64,000 nucleotides of DNA from Aeromonas lacus. Lineage in GTDB: Bacteria > Pseudomonadota > Gammaproteobacteria > Enterobacterales > Aeromonadaceae. The position numbers and the translations under genes are program-made. The DNA lies in NCBI RefSeq assembly GCF_000764665.1, contig NZ_JRGM01000012.1, forward strand, positions 1 to 64,000. Direction: 5' to 3'. The stretch's first letter is position 1. The number at the start of each line of letters is the position of its first letter. The notes beneath the pieces were generated by a model that searched no databases, was not told where the DNA came from, and saw nothing but the letters and a program-made list of their open reading frames with translations. This document shows, piece after piece, positions 28,869 through 36,399 of the stretch.

Positions 28869-29462
28869 CTACGAGTGGGCTGGGGGCAAGACCAGCTGAT
28901 TGACCACCTGCATGATCTCTTGATAAGTGGCTTCTACCGTCTCGGGGGTTGGCTCCAGAATGAGGTCATCGGCATAGCCGTTGATGAGGGAGGTGATCTG
29001 GCGCGCCAGCCGTCCGGTATCAGCGGCCATGAAGTCGCCGCTGTCGATCCCCTTTTGCAGGATCTGCTCCAGCACCTCGCGCCATGCCTGAATGGTCTTG
29101 CGGTAACTCTCGGCAAATACCGGGTCACGCAGCGACTCGTTCCATGCATCGAGATAGATGGCCCAGGAGGCATCCTGACTGGTCGGCAGGTTGTCCCGCA
29201 CGAACAGTGGCAACGCTTCGCGGGCCGGCAGCGGCAGCAGCCACTCCCGCTGCTCGGCAATCTCCTGACTGGTGAAGCGCTCCACGGCGCAAAGGCAGAG
29301 CTCCTTCCAATCCTTGAAGTAGTGGTAGACGTGGCTGCGCGCCAGACCGGTGCGCTCGGCCACATCACGGGTAGAAGAGGCTGCCATCCCCTTCTCCCGA
29401 AACAGGGCCAGTACGGCCTCGATGATCATCTCTTTGCGCTGTTCTGCTGATGGGCGTGCCAT
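28869..29462 (-). CDS. TetR-family repressor
   Basis: The 197-residue regulator starts MARPSAEQRKEMI after a strong AGGAGG site. The N-terminal helix-turn-helix (about residues 8-55) contains SSTRDVAERTGLARSHVYHYFKDW; the C-terminal domain is all-helical and would bind an inducer. It is divergent from an ABC-type membrane gene, and two strong palindromes fill the gap between them, so it probably represses both itself and that operon. Its effector is not predictable. Confidence 0.9.
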   Translation of the reverse strand: MARPSAEQRKEMIIEAVLALFREKGMAASSTRDVAERTGLARSHVYHYFKDWKELCLCAVERFTSQEIAEQREWLLPLPAREALPLFVRDNLPTSQDASWAIYLDAWNESLRDPVFAESYRKTIQAWREVLEQILQKGIDSGDFMAADTGRLARQITSLINGYADDLILEPTPETVEATYQEIMQVVNQLVLPPAHS

Positions 29463-29496
29463 CTGACCTCCTGCGATATCAATCGTTCCGCTTGAC

Positions 29497-29514
29497 TTTG
29501 AGCGACCGCTCAAA
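29497..29514. promoter_or_regulatory. TetR operator 1
   Basis: Perfect palindrome TTTGAGC-N4-GCTCAAA, 35 bases upstream of the repressor ATG. Its centre lies 23 bp from that of operator 2, about two helical turns, so both repressor dimers would sit on nearly the same DNA face. Confidence 0.8.
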
Positions 29515-29516
29515 CA

Positions 29517-29540
29517 AACTTTGAGCACTTGCTCAAAGTT
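29517..29540. promoter_or_regulatory. TetR operator 2
   Basis: Perfect 24-base palindrome with AACTTTGAGC arms around a 4-base centre. It overlaps a possible -35 (TTGCTC, 29529-29534) 17 bp ahead of a -10-like CATCTT at 29552-29557 for the downstream operon, so binding would block that promoter. Confidence 0.8.
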
Positions 29541-29569
29541 AGCATTTCCGACATCTTAGGAGATAACCC

Positions 29570-30493
29570 ATGACAACACCAACCACTTCGGCAGCCAGTT
29601 GCAACGAGCAGGCTACGCCGTTGCCACACTCGGCCGGTCGTTCGCTGGGGGCGATTGCACGGGCCAATCCCCTCAAGCTGGCGGGCACCTTCTCGCTGGT
29701 CGCCCTCGAAAACATCCTGCTGGTGGCTTACCCCCTGTTCGCCGGCTTTGCCATCGACGCCATCGTCAAGGGAGAGTGGTGGCAGGCCTCGAGCTATGCC
29801 CTGATCGTGCTGCTGTTCTGGCTCATCGGCGCCCTGCGCCGGGCGGTCGATACCCGCACCTTCACCCATATCTACGCAGCGCTGGCGGTGCCGGTGATCC
29901 TGGCCCAGCGTCAGCAGCAGGAGGGGCAATCCACCATAGTGGCGCGGGTCACCCTGGCACGGGAGTTTGTCGACTTCTTCGAGAAACATATCCCGATCCT
30001 GGCCACCAGCCTGGTCTCCATCATGGGCGCAGCCATCATGCTGACGGTGATCGAGTTCTGGGTCGGTATCGCCTGCATGGGGGTTCTGCTGCTGTTCGGT
30101 CTGTTGCTGCCCGGTTTTTCACGCAAGAACCAGCTGCTGCATGAGCGCCTCAACGACCGGCTGGAGCACGAGGTCAAGCTGGTGACGCACGCCGAGCAAA
30201 TCAGGCTGGCCCGTCACTACCGTACCCTCGCATGGATCCGTATCCGGGTATCGGATCGGGAGGCGCTCGCCTTTCTGGCGGTCGGCGTCAGCGCGGCCCT
30301 GCTCTTTTTGCTCGCCATCACCATGCTGATGGCCCAACCCCAGGTCTCCGCAGGCCATGTATACGCTGTGATGACCTACCTGTGGAATTTTGTCAGCAGC
30401 CTAGATGAGGGGCCCGGTCTTGCTGACCAGCTTGCCCGGCTGCGGGATATCGGACGCCGGGTCAATACCGCCCAACCCGATGAAATGATTTGA
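29570..30493 (+). CDS. ABC-transporter membrane domain without ATPase
   Basis: The 307-residue protein resembles the six-helix membrane domain of exporter-type ABC proteins: helices at about residues 37-60, 72-90, 142-165, 168-188, 243-264 and 268-288, and a coupling-type cytoplasmic stretch with HERLNDRLEHEVKLV. No nucleotide-binding domain (Walker A, signature, Walker B) is present, and none is encoded next door. It follows two TetR operators and precedes a flavoenzyme gene by 28 bp. It may borrow a distant ATPase or have a non-transport role. A stop after EMI is genuine, with no remnant of an NBD downstream. Confidence 0.75.
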   Translation: MTTPTTSAASCNEQATPLPHSAGRSLGAIARANPLKLAGTFSLVALENILLVAYPLFAGFAIDAIVKGEWWQASSYALIVLLFWLIGALRRAVDTRTFTHIYAALAVPVILAQRQQQEGQSTIVARVTLAREFVDFFEKHIPILATSLVSIMGAAIMLTVIEFWVGIACMGVLLLFGLLLPGFSRKNQLLHERLNDRLEHEVKLVTHAEQIRLARHYRTLAWIRIRVSDREALAFLAVGVSAALLFLLAITMLMAQPQVSAGHVYAVMTYLWNFVSSLDEGPGLADQLARLRDIGRRVNTAQPDEMI

Positions 30494-30521
30494 CATTTTG
30501 TATCTGTAACCGGAGTAGAAG

Positions 30522-31910
30522 ATGAATCCGACCACCTTTTGCCAACGAGCGTTGACCATGTGCATCAGCTGTTTTTTCCTCGCCGCCTGCGGCCCCAAAA
30601 TGAGCGACTTTGAGCCCAACACCAGCTACTGGTTCAAGGAGAAACCGGCAGAAGAGAATGCCCCGCTGGCACAAGACCTGAAGGTGGATATCGCCATCAT
30701 AGGTGGCGGCTACAGCGGCCTCTCCAGCGCCTGGCATCTGGCCAAGGCCAATCCGTCGCTCAAGATTGCCATCTTCGAGGCCAAACAGGTCGGCAGCGGC
30801 GCCTCGGGCCGCAATGGCGGCATGGTGCTGCCGGGCTCCGAGGTGATGGACCTCTATGAAGAGGGGGAAGCGAGCAAGCGCCACTATGATCTGACGGTCG
30901 CCAGTATGCACAAGCTGCAGGCACTGGTTGAATCGACCGGCATCGATGCCGATATGAGGCTCGATGGTTATGTGGAGGCGATCCTCGATGAGGAAGATAT
31001 TCCCGAGTACCGCGACTATGTAAAAACCGCCAATCGCCTCGGCATCCCGCTGCAATACTGGAACGCCGACACCACCGAAGAGAAACTCGGCACCGACCGC
31101 TACGCAGGCGCCGTCTACGACCCCAATGGCGGTCAGGTACACGCCATGAAGCTGGTCAACGCCCTGCACAAGGCGGTGGAGCAGGCGGGCGTCACCATCT
31201 ATGAACAGAGCCCGGTTCTCGGGATCAAAGAGGGGAAGCAGATCGAACTGAACGTGGCCGACAAGTACAAGGTGACCGCCGACAGCATAGTGCTGGCGAC
31301 CAACGGCTATACCTCCAAGCTTGGCTACTTCAGCGGGCGGGTCTTTCCGGTACACGCCCAGAGCGCCGTGACCGAGCCACTTACCCGGGATCAGCTCAAC
31401 GCCATCCAGTGGCAGAGCCGGATGCCCTTTTATGACACCCGCAACATCCTGTTTCATCTGGTATTGACCCCGGATAACCGGATCGTCATCGGCGGTGGCA
31501 ATGCCGAGTACGTCTTCAACGACGGGCTCAACTATAAGGGAGACCTCAACCGGGTCAGCGCCATGATGATGAAGGAGCTGGTGACTCTCTATCCGGCCCT
31601 CAAGGGGATCAAGTTTGAACAGGTGTGGGACGGGGTACTCGGCATGACCGGCGACAGCACCGAAGCGGTGGGGGTAATGGGAGAGCACAAGAACATCTAC
31701 TACGCCCTCGGCTACAACGGCCATGGCATCAACCTCTCCTTCCTGTTTGGCGACATCGTGGCCAGCCTCTATCAGGGCAAGGAGCACCCCTGGTTCAACC
31801 ACGCCGAGCAGACGCTGCCGATGTGGCTGCCGCCGGAGCCGTTCAAGTCAATCGGCGTCAAGTCGGCCCTGATGTACTACCAGTGGCAGGACAAGGGCTA
31901 CGACGAGTAA
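30522..31910 (+). CDS. FAD-dependent oxidoreductase with lipoprotein signal
   Basis: The 462-residue protein belongs to the D-amino-acid-oxidase/PuuB-like FAD family: IAIIGGGYSGLSSAWHLA (dinucleotide fold, about residues 57-74), GSGASGRNGGMV, and a late GYNGHGINLSFLFG. Members oxidise amines or amino acids. Its first 23 residues look like a lipoprotein signal, with a basic-hydrophobic stretch and a lipobox FLAAC at Cys23. No twin-arginine motif is visible. Co-transcribed with the ABC membrane-domain gene under TetR control. The substrate is not known. Confidence 0.8.
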   Translation: MNPTTFCQRALTMCISCFFLAACGPKMSDFEPNTSYWFKEKPAEENAPLAQDLKVDIAIIGGGYSGLSSAWHLAKANPSLKIAIFEAKQVGSGASGRNGGMVLPGSEVMDLYEEGEASKRHYDLTVASMHKLQALVESTGIDADMRLDGYVEAILDEEDIPEYRDYVKTANRLGIPLQYWNADTTEEKLGTDRYAGAVYDPNGGQVHAMKLVNALHKAVEQAGVTIYEQSPVLGIKEGKQIELNVADKYKVTADSIVLATNGYTSKLGYFSGRVFPVHAQSAVTEPLTRDQLNAIQWQSRMPFYDTRNILFHLVLTPDNRIVIGGGNAEYVFNDGLNYKGDLNRVSAMMMKELVTLYPALKGIKFEQVWDGVLGMTGDSTEAVGVMGEHKNIYYALGYNGHGINLSFLFGDIVASLYQGKEHPWFNHAEQTLPMWLPPEPFKSIGVKSALMYYQWQDKGYDE

Positions 31911-31930
31911 CTGACAAGCGAGCAACAGAA

Positions 31931-31956
31931 AAAGGCACGCCTCAGGGCGTGCCTTT
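31931..31956. terminator. Bidirectional terminator between flavoenzyme and methyltransferase genes
   Basis: An 11-bp stem (AAAGGCACGCC / GGCGTGCCTTT) with a 4-base loop lies between convergent genes. Its loop covers the methyltransferase stop codon. Confidence 0.8.
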
Positions 31957-32589
31957 GTGCAATACCGCCACATCGGCATGAGGCAACTCAAGCTCGGCCT
32001 GCCAGCGAGCAGCCAGCACCCGAAACGACGCCTCGGAAAAGAAGACGATATGGGTAGGATCGTGGCGGTAACGCCAGTTCTTGAACCGCTCGTCACCGAG
32101 CACCCGCTGGGTTTGCAGCACCAGCATGCCGCCGGACTTGAGGCAGGCCCACAACCGGTCAAGCACGGCGCGCGGTTCGGCAATGTGCTCGATCACCTCG
32201 GTACTGGTGATGAAGTCATACTGACGCATCAGCAACTCGGGAAAGTCGGCATAGAACTTGTCATATCCAACCATGTCGTAACCCGCCTCGCGCCCCATCG
32301 CCACCAGTGCCGGGCCGGGACCGCAGCCAAAATCAAGGCCGCTGGCAGGTAGCGGCACCCGCGCCAACACCTCGCCAAAAGCCCGCATCAAAAAAGTGCG
32401 ATAACGGGGGTCATCCACCCGGTTGTCGTGATCGTCGTAAACCGCCTTCTCCGCCGCCTCATCAAGATGATCGCTCGCATCCAGCCAGACCAGCTCGCAC
32501 TGGCGACAGCGGTGATAGCGCTTGCCCGCCACCGGCAGGGGATAGGAGTGATGGCTGGCACAAAGGGGGCAGCAGGCAGTCGATGACAT
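31942..32589 (-). CDS. Class I SAM-dependent methyltransferase with zinc ribbon
   Basis: The 215-residue protein has an N-terminal four-Cys zinc ribbon (CPLC at about 7-10 and CRQC at about 28-31) and a Rossmann methyltransferase core with LDFGCGPGPALV (SAM motif I, about residues 85-96) and EVIEHIAEP. Related proteins methylate small molecules or sugars, but the substrate is unknown. It is divergent from the hemolysin-ligase operon across 133 bp, and shares that control region. Confidence 0.85.
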   Translation of the reverse strand: MSSTACCPLCASHHSYPLPVAGKRYHRCRQCELVWLDASDHLDEAAEKAVYDDHDNRVDDPRYRTFLMRAFGEVLARVPLPASGLDFGCGPGPALVAMGREAGYDMVGYDKFYADFPELLMRQYDFITSTEVIEHIAEPRAVLDRLWACLKSGGMLVLQTQRVLGDERFKNWRYRHDPTHIVFFSEASFRVLAARWQAELELPHADVAVLHKGTP

Positions 32590-32660
32590 GGAATACCTCG
32601 GGATGGCGACAGGGGGGCAGCTTGCCTGCCGTGCCGGATGCTGACAACTTTTTTTTGCCG

Positions 32661-32677
32661 CTTAAGGGTTTCTTAAG
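32661..32677 (+). promoter_or_regulatory. QseB/PmrA-type direct-repeat box
   Basis: Perfect CTTAAG-GGTTT-CTTAAG, a direct repeat with 11-bp periodicity. This is the CTTAA-N6-CTTAA form described for QseB and the related PmrA boxes of OmpR-family regulators. It ends 45 bases before the ATG of the first gene of the operon that carries the QseBC-like pair. A TTTACT/TACTCT -10-like sequence follows at 32686-32693. No other copy was noticed elsewhere in the window. Confidence 0.75.
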
Positions 32678-32722
32678 TTTGGGCTTTTACTCTGAACCCA
32701 TCGCAAGAGAAGGAGCCTCCCC

Positions 32723-33394
32723 ATGACCACCGAGATCCAAGCCCCCTACCGGTTGATCCTGGCCGAATCAGAGCAGCAGGTCATGGCGCTGCAAGCCTAT
32801 ATCCAGGATGCCTACACCCTGGAGTTCAATGCCCGCATTCCCCATTTTCTGCCCTGCCTGATTGGACTCTATCGCGCCGACGGGACGCTGGTTGGTGCCT
32901 GTGGCCTCAACCGTGCCAGCAGCCAGACCGGCGAGCATCGCCTCTATCTGGAGCAGTATCTGGAGCAGCCGATCGAAGCCTCCATCGAGACTCGCCTTGG
33001 TATTCGTCCCGACCGCCAGCGCATCATCGAAGTGGGCAACCTCGCCTGTCGCGAGCCGGGCAATGCCCGCCTGATGTTTGCCGCCCTCTGCCGCATGTTG
33101 TGTGACAACGCCCTCGACTATGTGGTCTTTACCGGCACCGCCAAGCTGCGCAACAGCTTCACCCGCCTGCGCCTCAATCCGGTCGAACTGGCTCTCGCAG
33201 AGGCTCATCAGGTCGGTGCCGACGCCGATGCCTGGGGCGAGTACTACCGCTGCCAGCCCAAGGTGATGGTGGGAGATATCAATCAGGGGCGGGCAGTACT
33301 CGCCCAGAGCAGCCTGCTGCTCAACCTGCTGGCTCCCATGCCAGTGCTTTTTACCGATGCAACCCTGACCAGTGAGAAAAGGTGCGCCCAATGA
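32723..33394 (+). CDS. Thermostable hemolysin family protein (acyltransferase-like)
   Basis: The 223-residue protein belongs to the family named after the Vibrio thermostable hemolysin (delta-VPH type). It has no signal peptide or membrane segment. The core has IIEVGNLACREPGN (residues 101-114), then a helix and VVFTGTAKLRNSFTRL (134-149). This resembles the E-[VIL]-[GS]-[RN]-[LF]-A segment and following helix of GNAT-fold acyl-homoserine-lactone-type acyltransferases. An acyl-transfer role suits its operon better than lysis, but that is inference. The ATG follows AAGGAG; the stop overlaps the ligase start (ATGA). First gene of the operon. Confidence 0.85.
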   Translation: MTTEIQAPYRLILAESEQQVMALQAYIQDAYTLEFNARIPHFLPCLIGLYRADGTLVGACGLNRASSQTGEHRLYLEQYLEQPIEASIETRLGIRPDRQRIIEVGNLACREPGNARLMFAALCRMLCDNALDYVVFTGTAKLRNSFTRLRLNPVELALAEAHQVGADADAWGEYYRCQPKVMVGDINQGRAVLAQSSLLLNLLAPMPVLFTDATLTSEKRCAQ

Positions 33395-34869
33395 GCCTGT
33401 TCGACGCCATCGCCAAACATGCCAGCGAGAATCCGCAATCACCTGCGCTGCTAAGCAGCCAGCAGCGGCTCGACTACCACAGCCTCTGGCAGCAGATCCG
33501 GCATCTGGCTGACAAGCTGCAGCAAGCCGGCATCAAGCGTCTTGCCCTGCAACTCGATAACGGTCTGCCATGGGCGCTGATGGATCTGGCCTGCACCAAA
33601 GCCGGGATCGTGGTCATACCGGTGCCCCACTTCTTCAGCCTTGAGCAGCAAGAGTGGCTGCTGGAGAGCAGCGGCGCCGATGCACTGGTTGGCCCGGCCC
33701 ATCAGGGATGGCACGCTGCCGAGCCGCTCTTGCTGGTCAGCGGCGAACTGCCGCTCTGGCGCCGCAAACCGGCAAACCTCCCGGCATTGCCACAGGGCAC
33801 AGCCAAGATCACCTACACCTCCGGCACCACGGGCCAACCCAAAGGGGTCTGCCTCTCGCTGGCCAGCATGATGGCGGTGTGCGAATCGCTGGCCGAACGG
33901 GTCGCGCCAGCCAAGGTGGAAAAACACCTCACCCTGCTGCCGCTGGCCACCCTGCTTGAGAACCTCACCGGCCTCTATGTGCCGCTGCTGACCGGCGCCA
34001 GCAGCCGCATCCCGTCGCTGGCAGAACTCGGCTTCACCGGCTCCAGCTCGCTCAATCCAGCCATGCTGGGGGAGGCACTGCTGCGCTGGTCAACCCATAG
34101 TCTGGTGCTGGTGCCCGAGCTGCTGCGCCTGCTGCTGGCGCTCTGTACCAGTACCCCGGTGCTGGCCCAGCAGCTGTGCGGTCTGCGCTTTATCGCCGTC
34201 GGCGGTGGCAAGGTTGCCCCCGATCTTATCGCCCATGCCCGCCAGCTTGGTCTGCCGGTCTACGAGGGGTATGGCCTCTCGGAGTGCTGCTCGGTAGTGG
34301 CCCTCAACACCATGGGTGCTGACAAGCCGGGCAGCGTTGGCCGCCCCCTGCCCCACACCCGGGTCACCATCGGTGACGATGGCGAGATCCTGGTACGCGG
34401 CAGCGCCATGCTGGGGTATCTGGGTAGCGATGAGTCAATCCCCGAGCTGATTGCCACGGGAGATCTGGGCCGCCTCGATGAAGAGGGCTACCTCCACATC
34501 ACCGGGCGCAAGAAGAATGTCCAGATCACCGCCTTTGGCCGCAACTTCTCCCCCGAGTGGGTCGAGGCTGAAGCCCAGCTCTGCCCCGCCATCGCCCGTA
34601 TAGTGGTGTTCGGCGATGGCCAGCCCGCCAACGTGGCGCTGATCCAGCCCCTGCCGGGCAAAGAGGCCGAGCTGCCACAACAGATCGAAGTATTGAATCG
34701 CCGTCTCCCCGACTACGCCCGCCTGCACCACTGGCTGCCGGTGGCACTCGACCAGCATCCCGGGCTGCTCACCGCCAACGGGCGGGTGCGCCGGGAAGAG
34801 ACCTATCGCCAGTTTGCCCAACAGATCAGCCAGTGCCTTGCAACCGGCACCACAGGAGAATCCTCATGA
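33391..34869 (+). CDS. AMP-dependent acyl ligase/acyl-CoA synthetase
   Basis: The 492-residue adenylate-forming enzyme would activate a carboxylic acid, probably fatty, as acyl-AMP. Visible motifs are ITYTSGTTGQPKG (A3, residues 140-152), YEGYGLSECC (A5, 291-300), ATGDLGRLDEEGYLHITGRKKN (A7/A8, from 355) and a short C-terminal lid. At the position where the catalytic A10 lysine is expected (residues 460-470), the sequence reads TANGRVRREE, with Arg instead of Lys. Start and stop both overlap neighbours by 4 bp (ATGA). It sits between the hemolysin-family and diiron-oxygenase-like genes. Confidence 0.88.
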   Translation: MSLFDAIAKHASENPQSPALLSSQQRLDYHSLWQQIRHLADKLQQAGIKRLALQLDNGLPWALMDLACTKAGIVVIPVPHFFSLEQQEWLLESSGADALVGPAHQGWHAAEPLLLVSGELPLWRRKPANLPALPQGTAKITYTSGTTGQPKGVCLSLASMMAVCESLAERVAPAKVEKHLTLLPLATLLENLTGLYVPLLTGASSRIPSLAELGFTGSSSLNPAMLGEALLRWSTHSLVLVPELLRLLLALCTSTPVLAQQLCGLRFIAVGGGKVAPDLIAHARQLGLPVYEGYGLSECCSVVALNTMGADKPGSVGRPLPHTRVTIGDDGEILVRGSAMLGYLGSDESIPELIATGDLGRLDEEGYLHITGRKKNVQITAFGRNFSPEWVEAEAQLCPAIARIVVFGDGQPANVALIQPLPGKEAELPQQIEVLNRRLPDYARLHHWLPVALDQHPGLLTANGRVRREETYRQFAQQISQCLATGTTGESS

Positions 34870-35519
34870 GCTTCTATCAGACTCTGCAACAAGCCACTGC
34901 CACTGAGCGCGAGCACCTCTTCAAGGCCCCCATCATCGAAGCTTGCCGCCGTGGTGACATCAGTCGCGACACCTATCTCGCCTTTCTGGCACAGGCCTAC
35001 TACCACGTGCGCCACACAGTCCCGCTGCTGATGGCGACCGGCGGCAAGCTGGGTCAGGAGTACGAGTGGGTACGCGGCGCCATTGCCGAGTACATCGACG
35101 AGGAGTACGGCCATCAGGAGTGGATCCTCAATGACATCCGCGCCTGTGGCGGCGATGCCGAGGCGGTGCGTCACGGCCAGCCCGGCCTGCCCATCGAGCT
35201 GATGGTCGCCTTCCTCTACGACCAGATCCAGCGTGGCAACCCCATGGGCTTCTTCGGCATGGTACAGGTGCTGGAGGGCACCAGCGTCGCCATCGCCCTG
35301 ACCGTGGCCGACCAGCTGAAAAGCGGCCTCGGTCTGCCCCCGCAGGCAATGAGCTATCTCAGCTCCCACGGCACGCTGGATCAGGAGCACCTCAAGTTCT
35401 TTGAATCCTTGATGGATCAGGTCGAGAGCCCGGCGGATCAGGCCGCCATCATCCACTCCACCAAGGTGGTCTATCGCCTCTACGGCGAGATGCTCTACAA
35501 CCTCACCGCCACGCCGTGA
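34866..35519 (+). CDS. Haem-oxygenase-like diiron oxygenase (TenA-like)
   Basis: The 217-residue all-helical protein would commonly be annotated as TenA, but it carries the diiron-ligand set of haem-oxygenase-like diiron oxygenases/oxidases (HDO; relatives include UndA, CADD, SznF and BesC). Candidates are Glu75, His83 (EEYGHQEW), Glu137 (LEGTS) and the helix motif His168-x3-Asp172-x2-His175 (SHGTLDQEH). The active-site Cys expected of thiaminase II is not at the corresponding place. Predicted reaction: O2-dependent oxidation of an acyl chain, amine or acyl-adduct. Coupled to the ligase (ATGA) and 18 bp before the SDR gene. Confidence 0.82.
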   Translation: MSFYQTLQQATATEREHLFKAPIIEACRRGDISRDTYLAFLAQAYYHVRHTVPLLMATGGKLGQEYEWVRGAIAEYIDEEYGHQEWILNDIRACGGDAEAVRHGQPGLPIELMVAFLYDQIQRGNPMGFFGMVQVLEGTSVAIALTVADQLKSGLGLPPQAMSYLSSHGTLDQEHLKFFESLMDQVESPADQAAIIHSTKVVYRLYGEMLYNLTATP

Positions 35520-35537
35520 CCAGAAGGAATCCGCATC

Positions 35538-36398
35538 ATGAAACTTGAAGGAAAAACGGTGCTGCTCACCGGCGCCAGCGGCGGGATTGGCGAGGAGCTG
35601 GCCCAGGAGCTGGCAGCCCAAGGCGCCCATCTGCTGCTGCACGGCCGCCGCGCCCCGGTACTGGAGCGCCTGTGCAAGGCGCTGCCGCACCCCGAGCGCC
35701 ATCAGGTGGTGATCGCCGATCTTGGCGTGCCCCACGAACGCGCCAAGTTGTTGCAGCATCCAGCACTGGAACAGGGGCTCGACATCCTGATCAACAACGC
35801 CGGCTGCAACCAGTTTGCCTGGCTGGAAGATCAGAGCAGCGAGCAGGTCGAGCGCCAACTGCTGCTCAATATCGAGGCGCCAATCCAGCTGACCCGCGCC
35901 CTGCTGCCCCGCCTGCGCAAACCGGGGATCATCATGAACATGGGGTCAGGGTTTGGCGGCATCGGCTACCCGGGCTACAGCGTTTACTGCGCCACCAAGT
36001 TCGCCCTGCGCGGCTTTAGCGAGGCGCTGGGGCGTGAGCTGGAGGGCAGCGGCATCAAGGTGCTCCACTTTGCCCCCCGTGCCACCCGAACCAAACTCAA
36101 CTCCGAAGCTGCCTACGAGATGAATGCGGCGCTCGGCACCCAGACCGACAGCCCGCAGGAAGTGGCAGAAGAAGCGATCATCGCCCTGTGCAACGAGACC
36201 CGCCGCAGCTGGCTCGGTTGGCCGGAGAAGCTGTTCGTACGGCTCAATGCCCTGCTGCCCGGCATCGTCGACAAGGCGCTGGCCAAGCAGCTGCCCATCA
36301 TTAAACGCTATGCCCGCCAACAGCCGGGCATGGTCGAGAGCGGCGCGGCGCTGCAGCCCGATCTCTCACGCCCCATCCCGACCAAAAAGGAACTTTGA
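35538..36398 (+). CDS. Short-chain dehydrogenase/reductase (SDR)
   Basis: The 286-residue NAD(P)-dependent oxidoreductase has TGASGGIGEELA (cofactor motif, residues 12-23), NNAGCN, and a catalytic Ser with YCATK (Tyr-x3-Lys) near residues 153-157. The extended C-terminus (after about 220) is larger than in minimal SDRs. It probably reduces or oxidises a carbonyl made by the pathway of the preceding genes. The AAGGAA site lies 8 bases before the ATG; the exported-repeat-protein gene follows after 1 bp. Confidence 0.88.
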   Translation: MKLEGKTVLLTGASGGIGEELAQELAAQGAHLLLHGRRAPVLERLCKALPHPERHQVVIADLGVPHERAKLLQHPALEQGLDILINNAGCNQFAWLEDQSSEQVERQLLLNIEAPIQLTRALLPRLRKPGIIMNMGSGFGGIGYPGYSVYCATKFALRGFSEALGRELEGSGIKVLHFAPRATRTKLNSEAAYEMNAALGTQTDSPQEVAEEAIIALCNETRRSWLGWPEKLFVRLNALLPGIVDKALAKQLPIIKRYARQQPGMVESGAALQPDLSRPIPTKKEL

Positions 36399-36399
36399 T

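Noticed and set aside
34866-35519. Calling the TenA-like gene thiaminase II
   Set aside because: The catalytic Cys is absent at the expected place and no thiamine genes are adjacent; the diiron-ligand pattern fits better.
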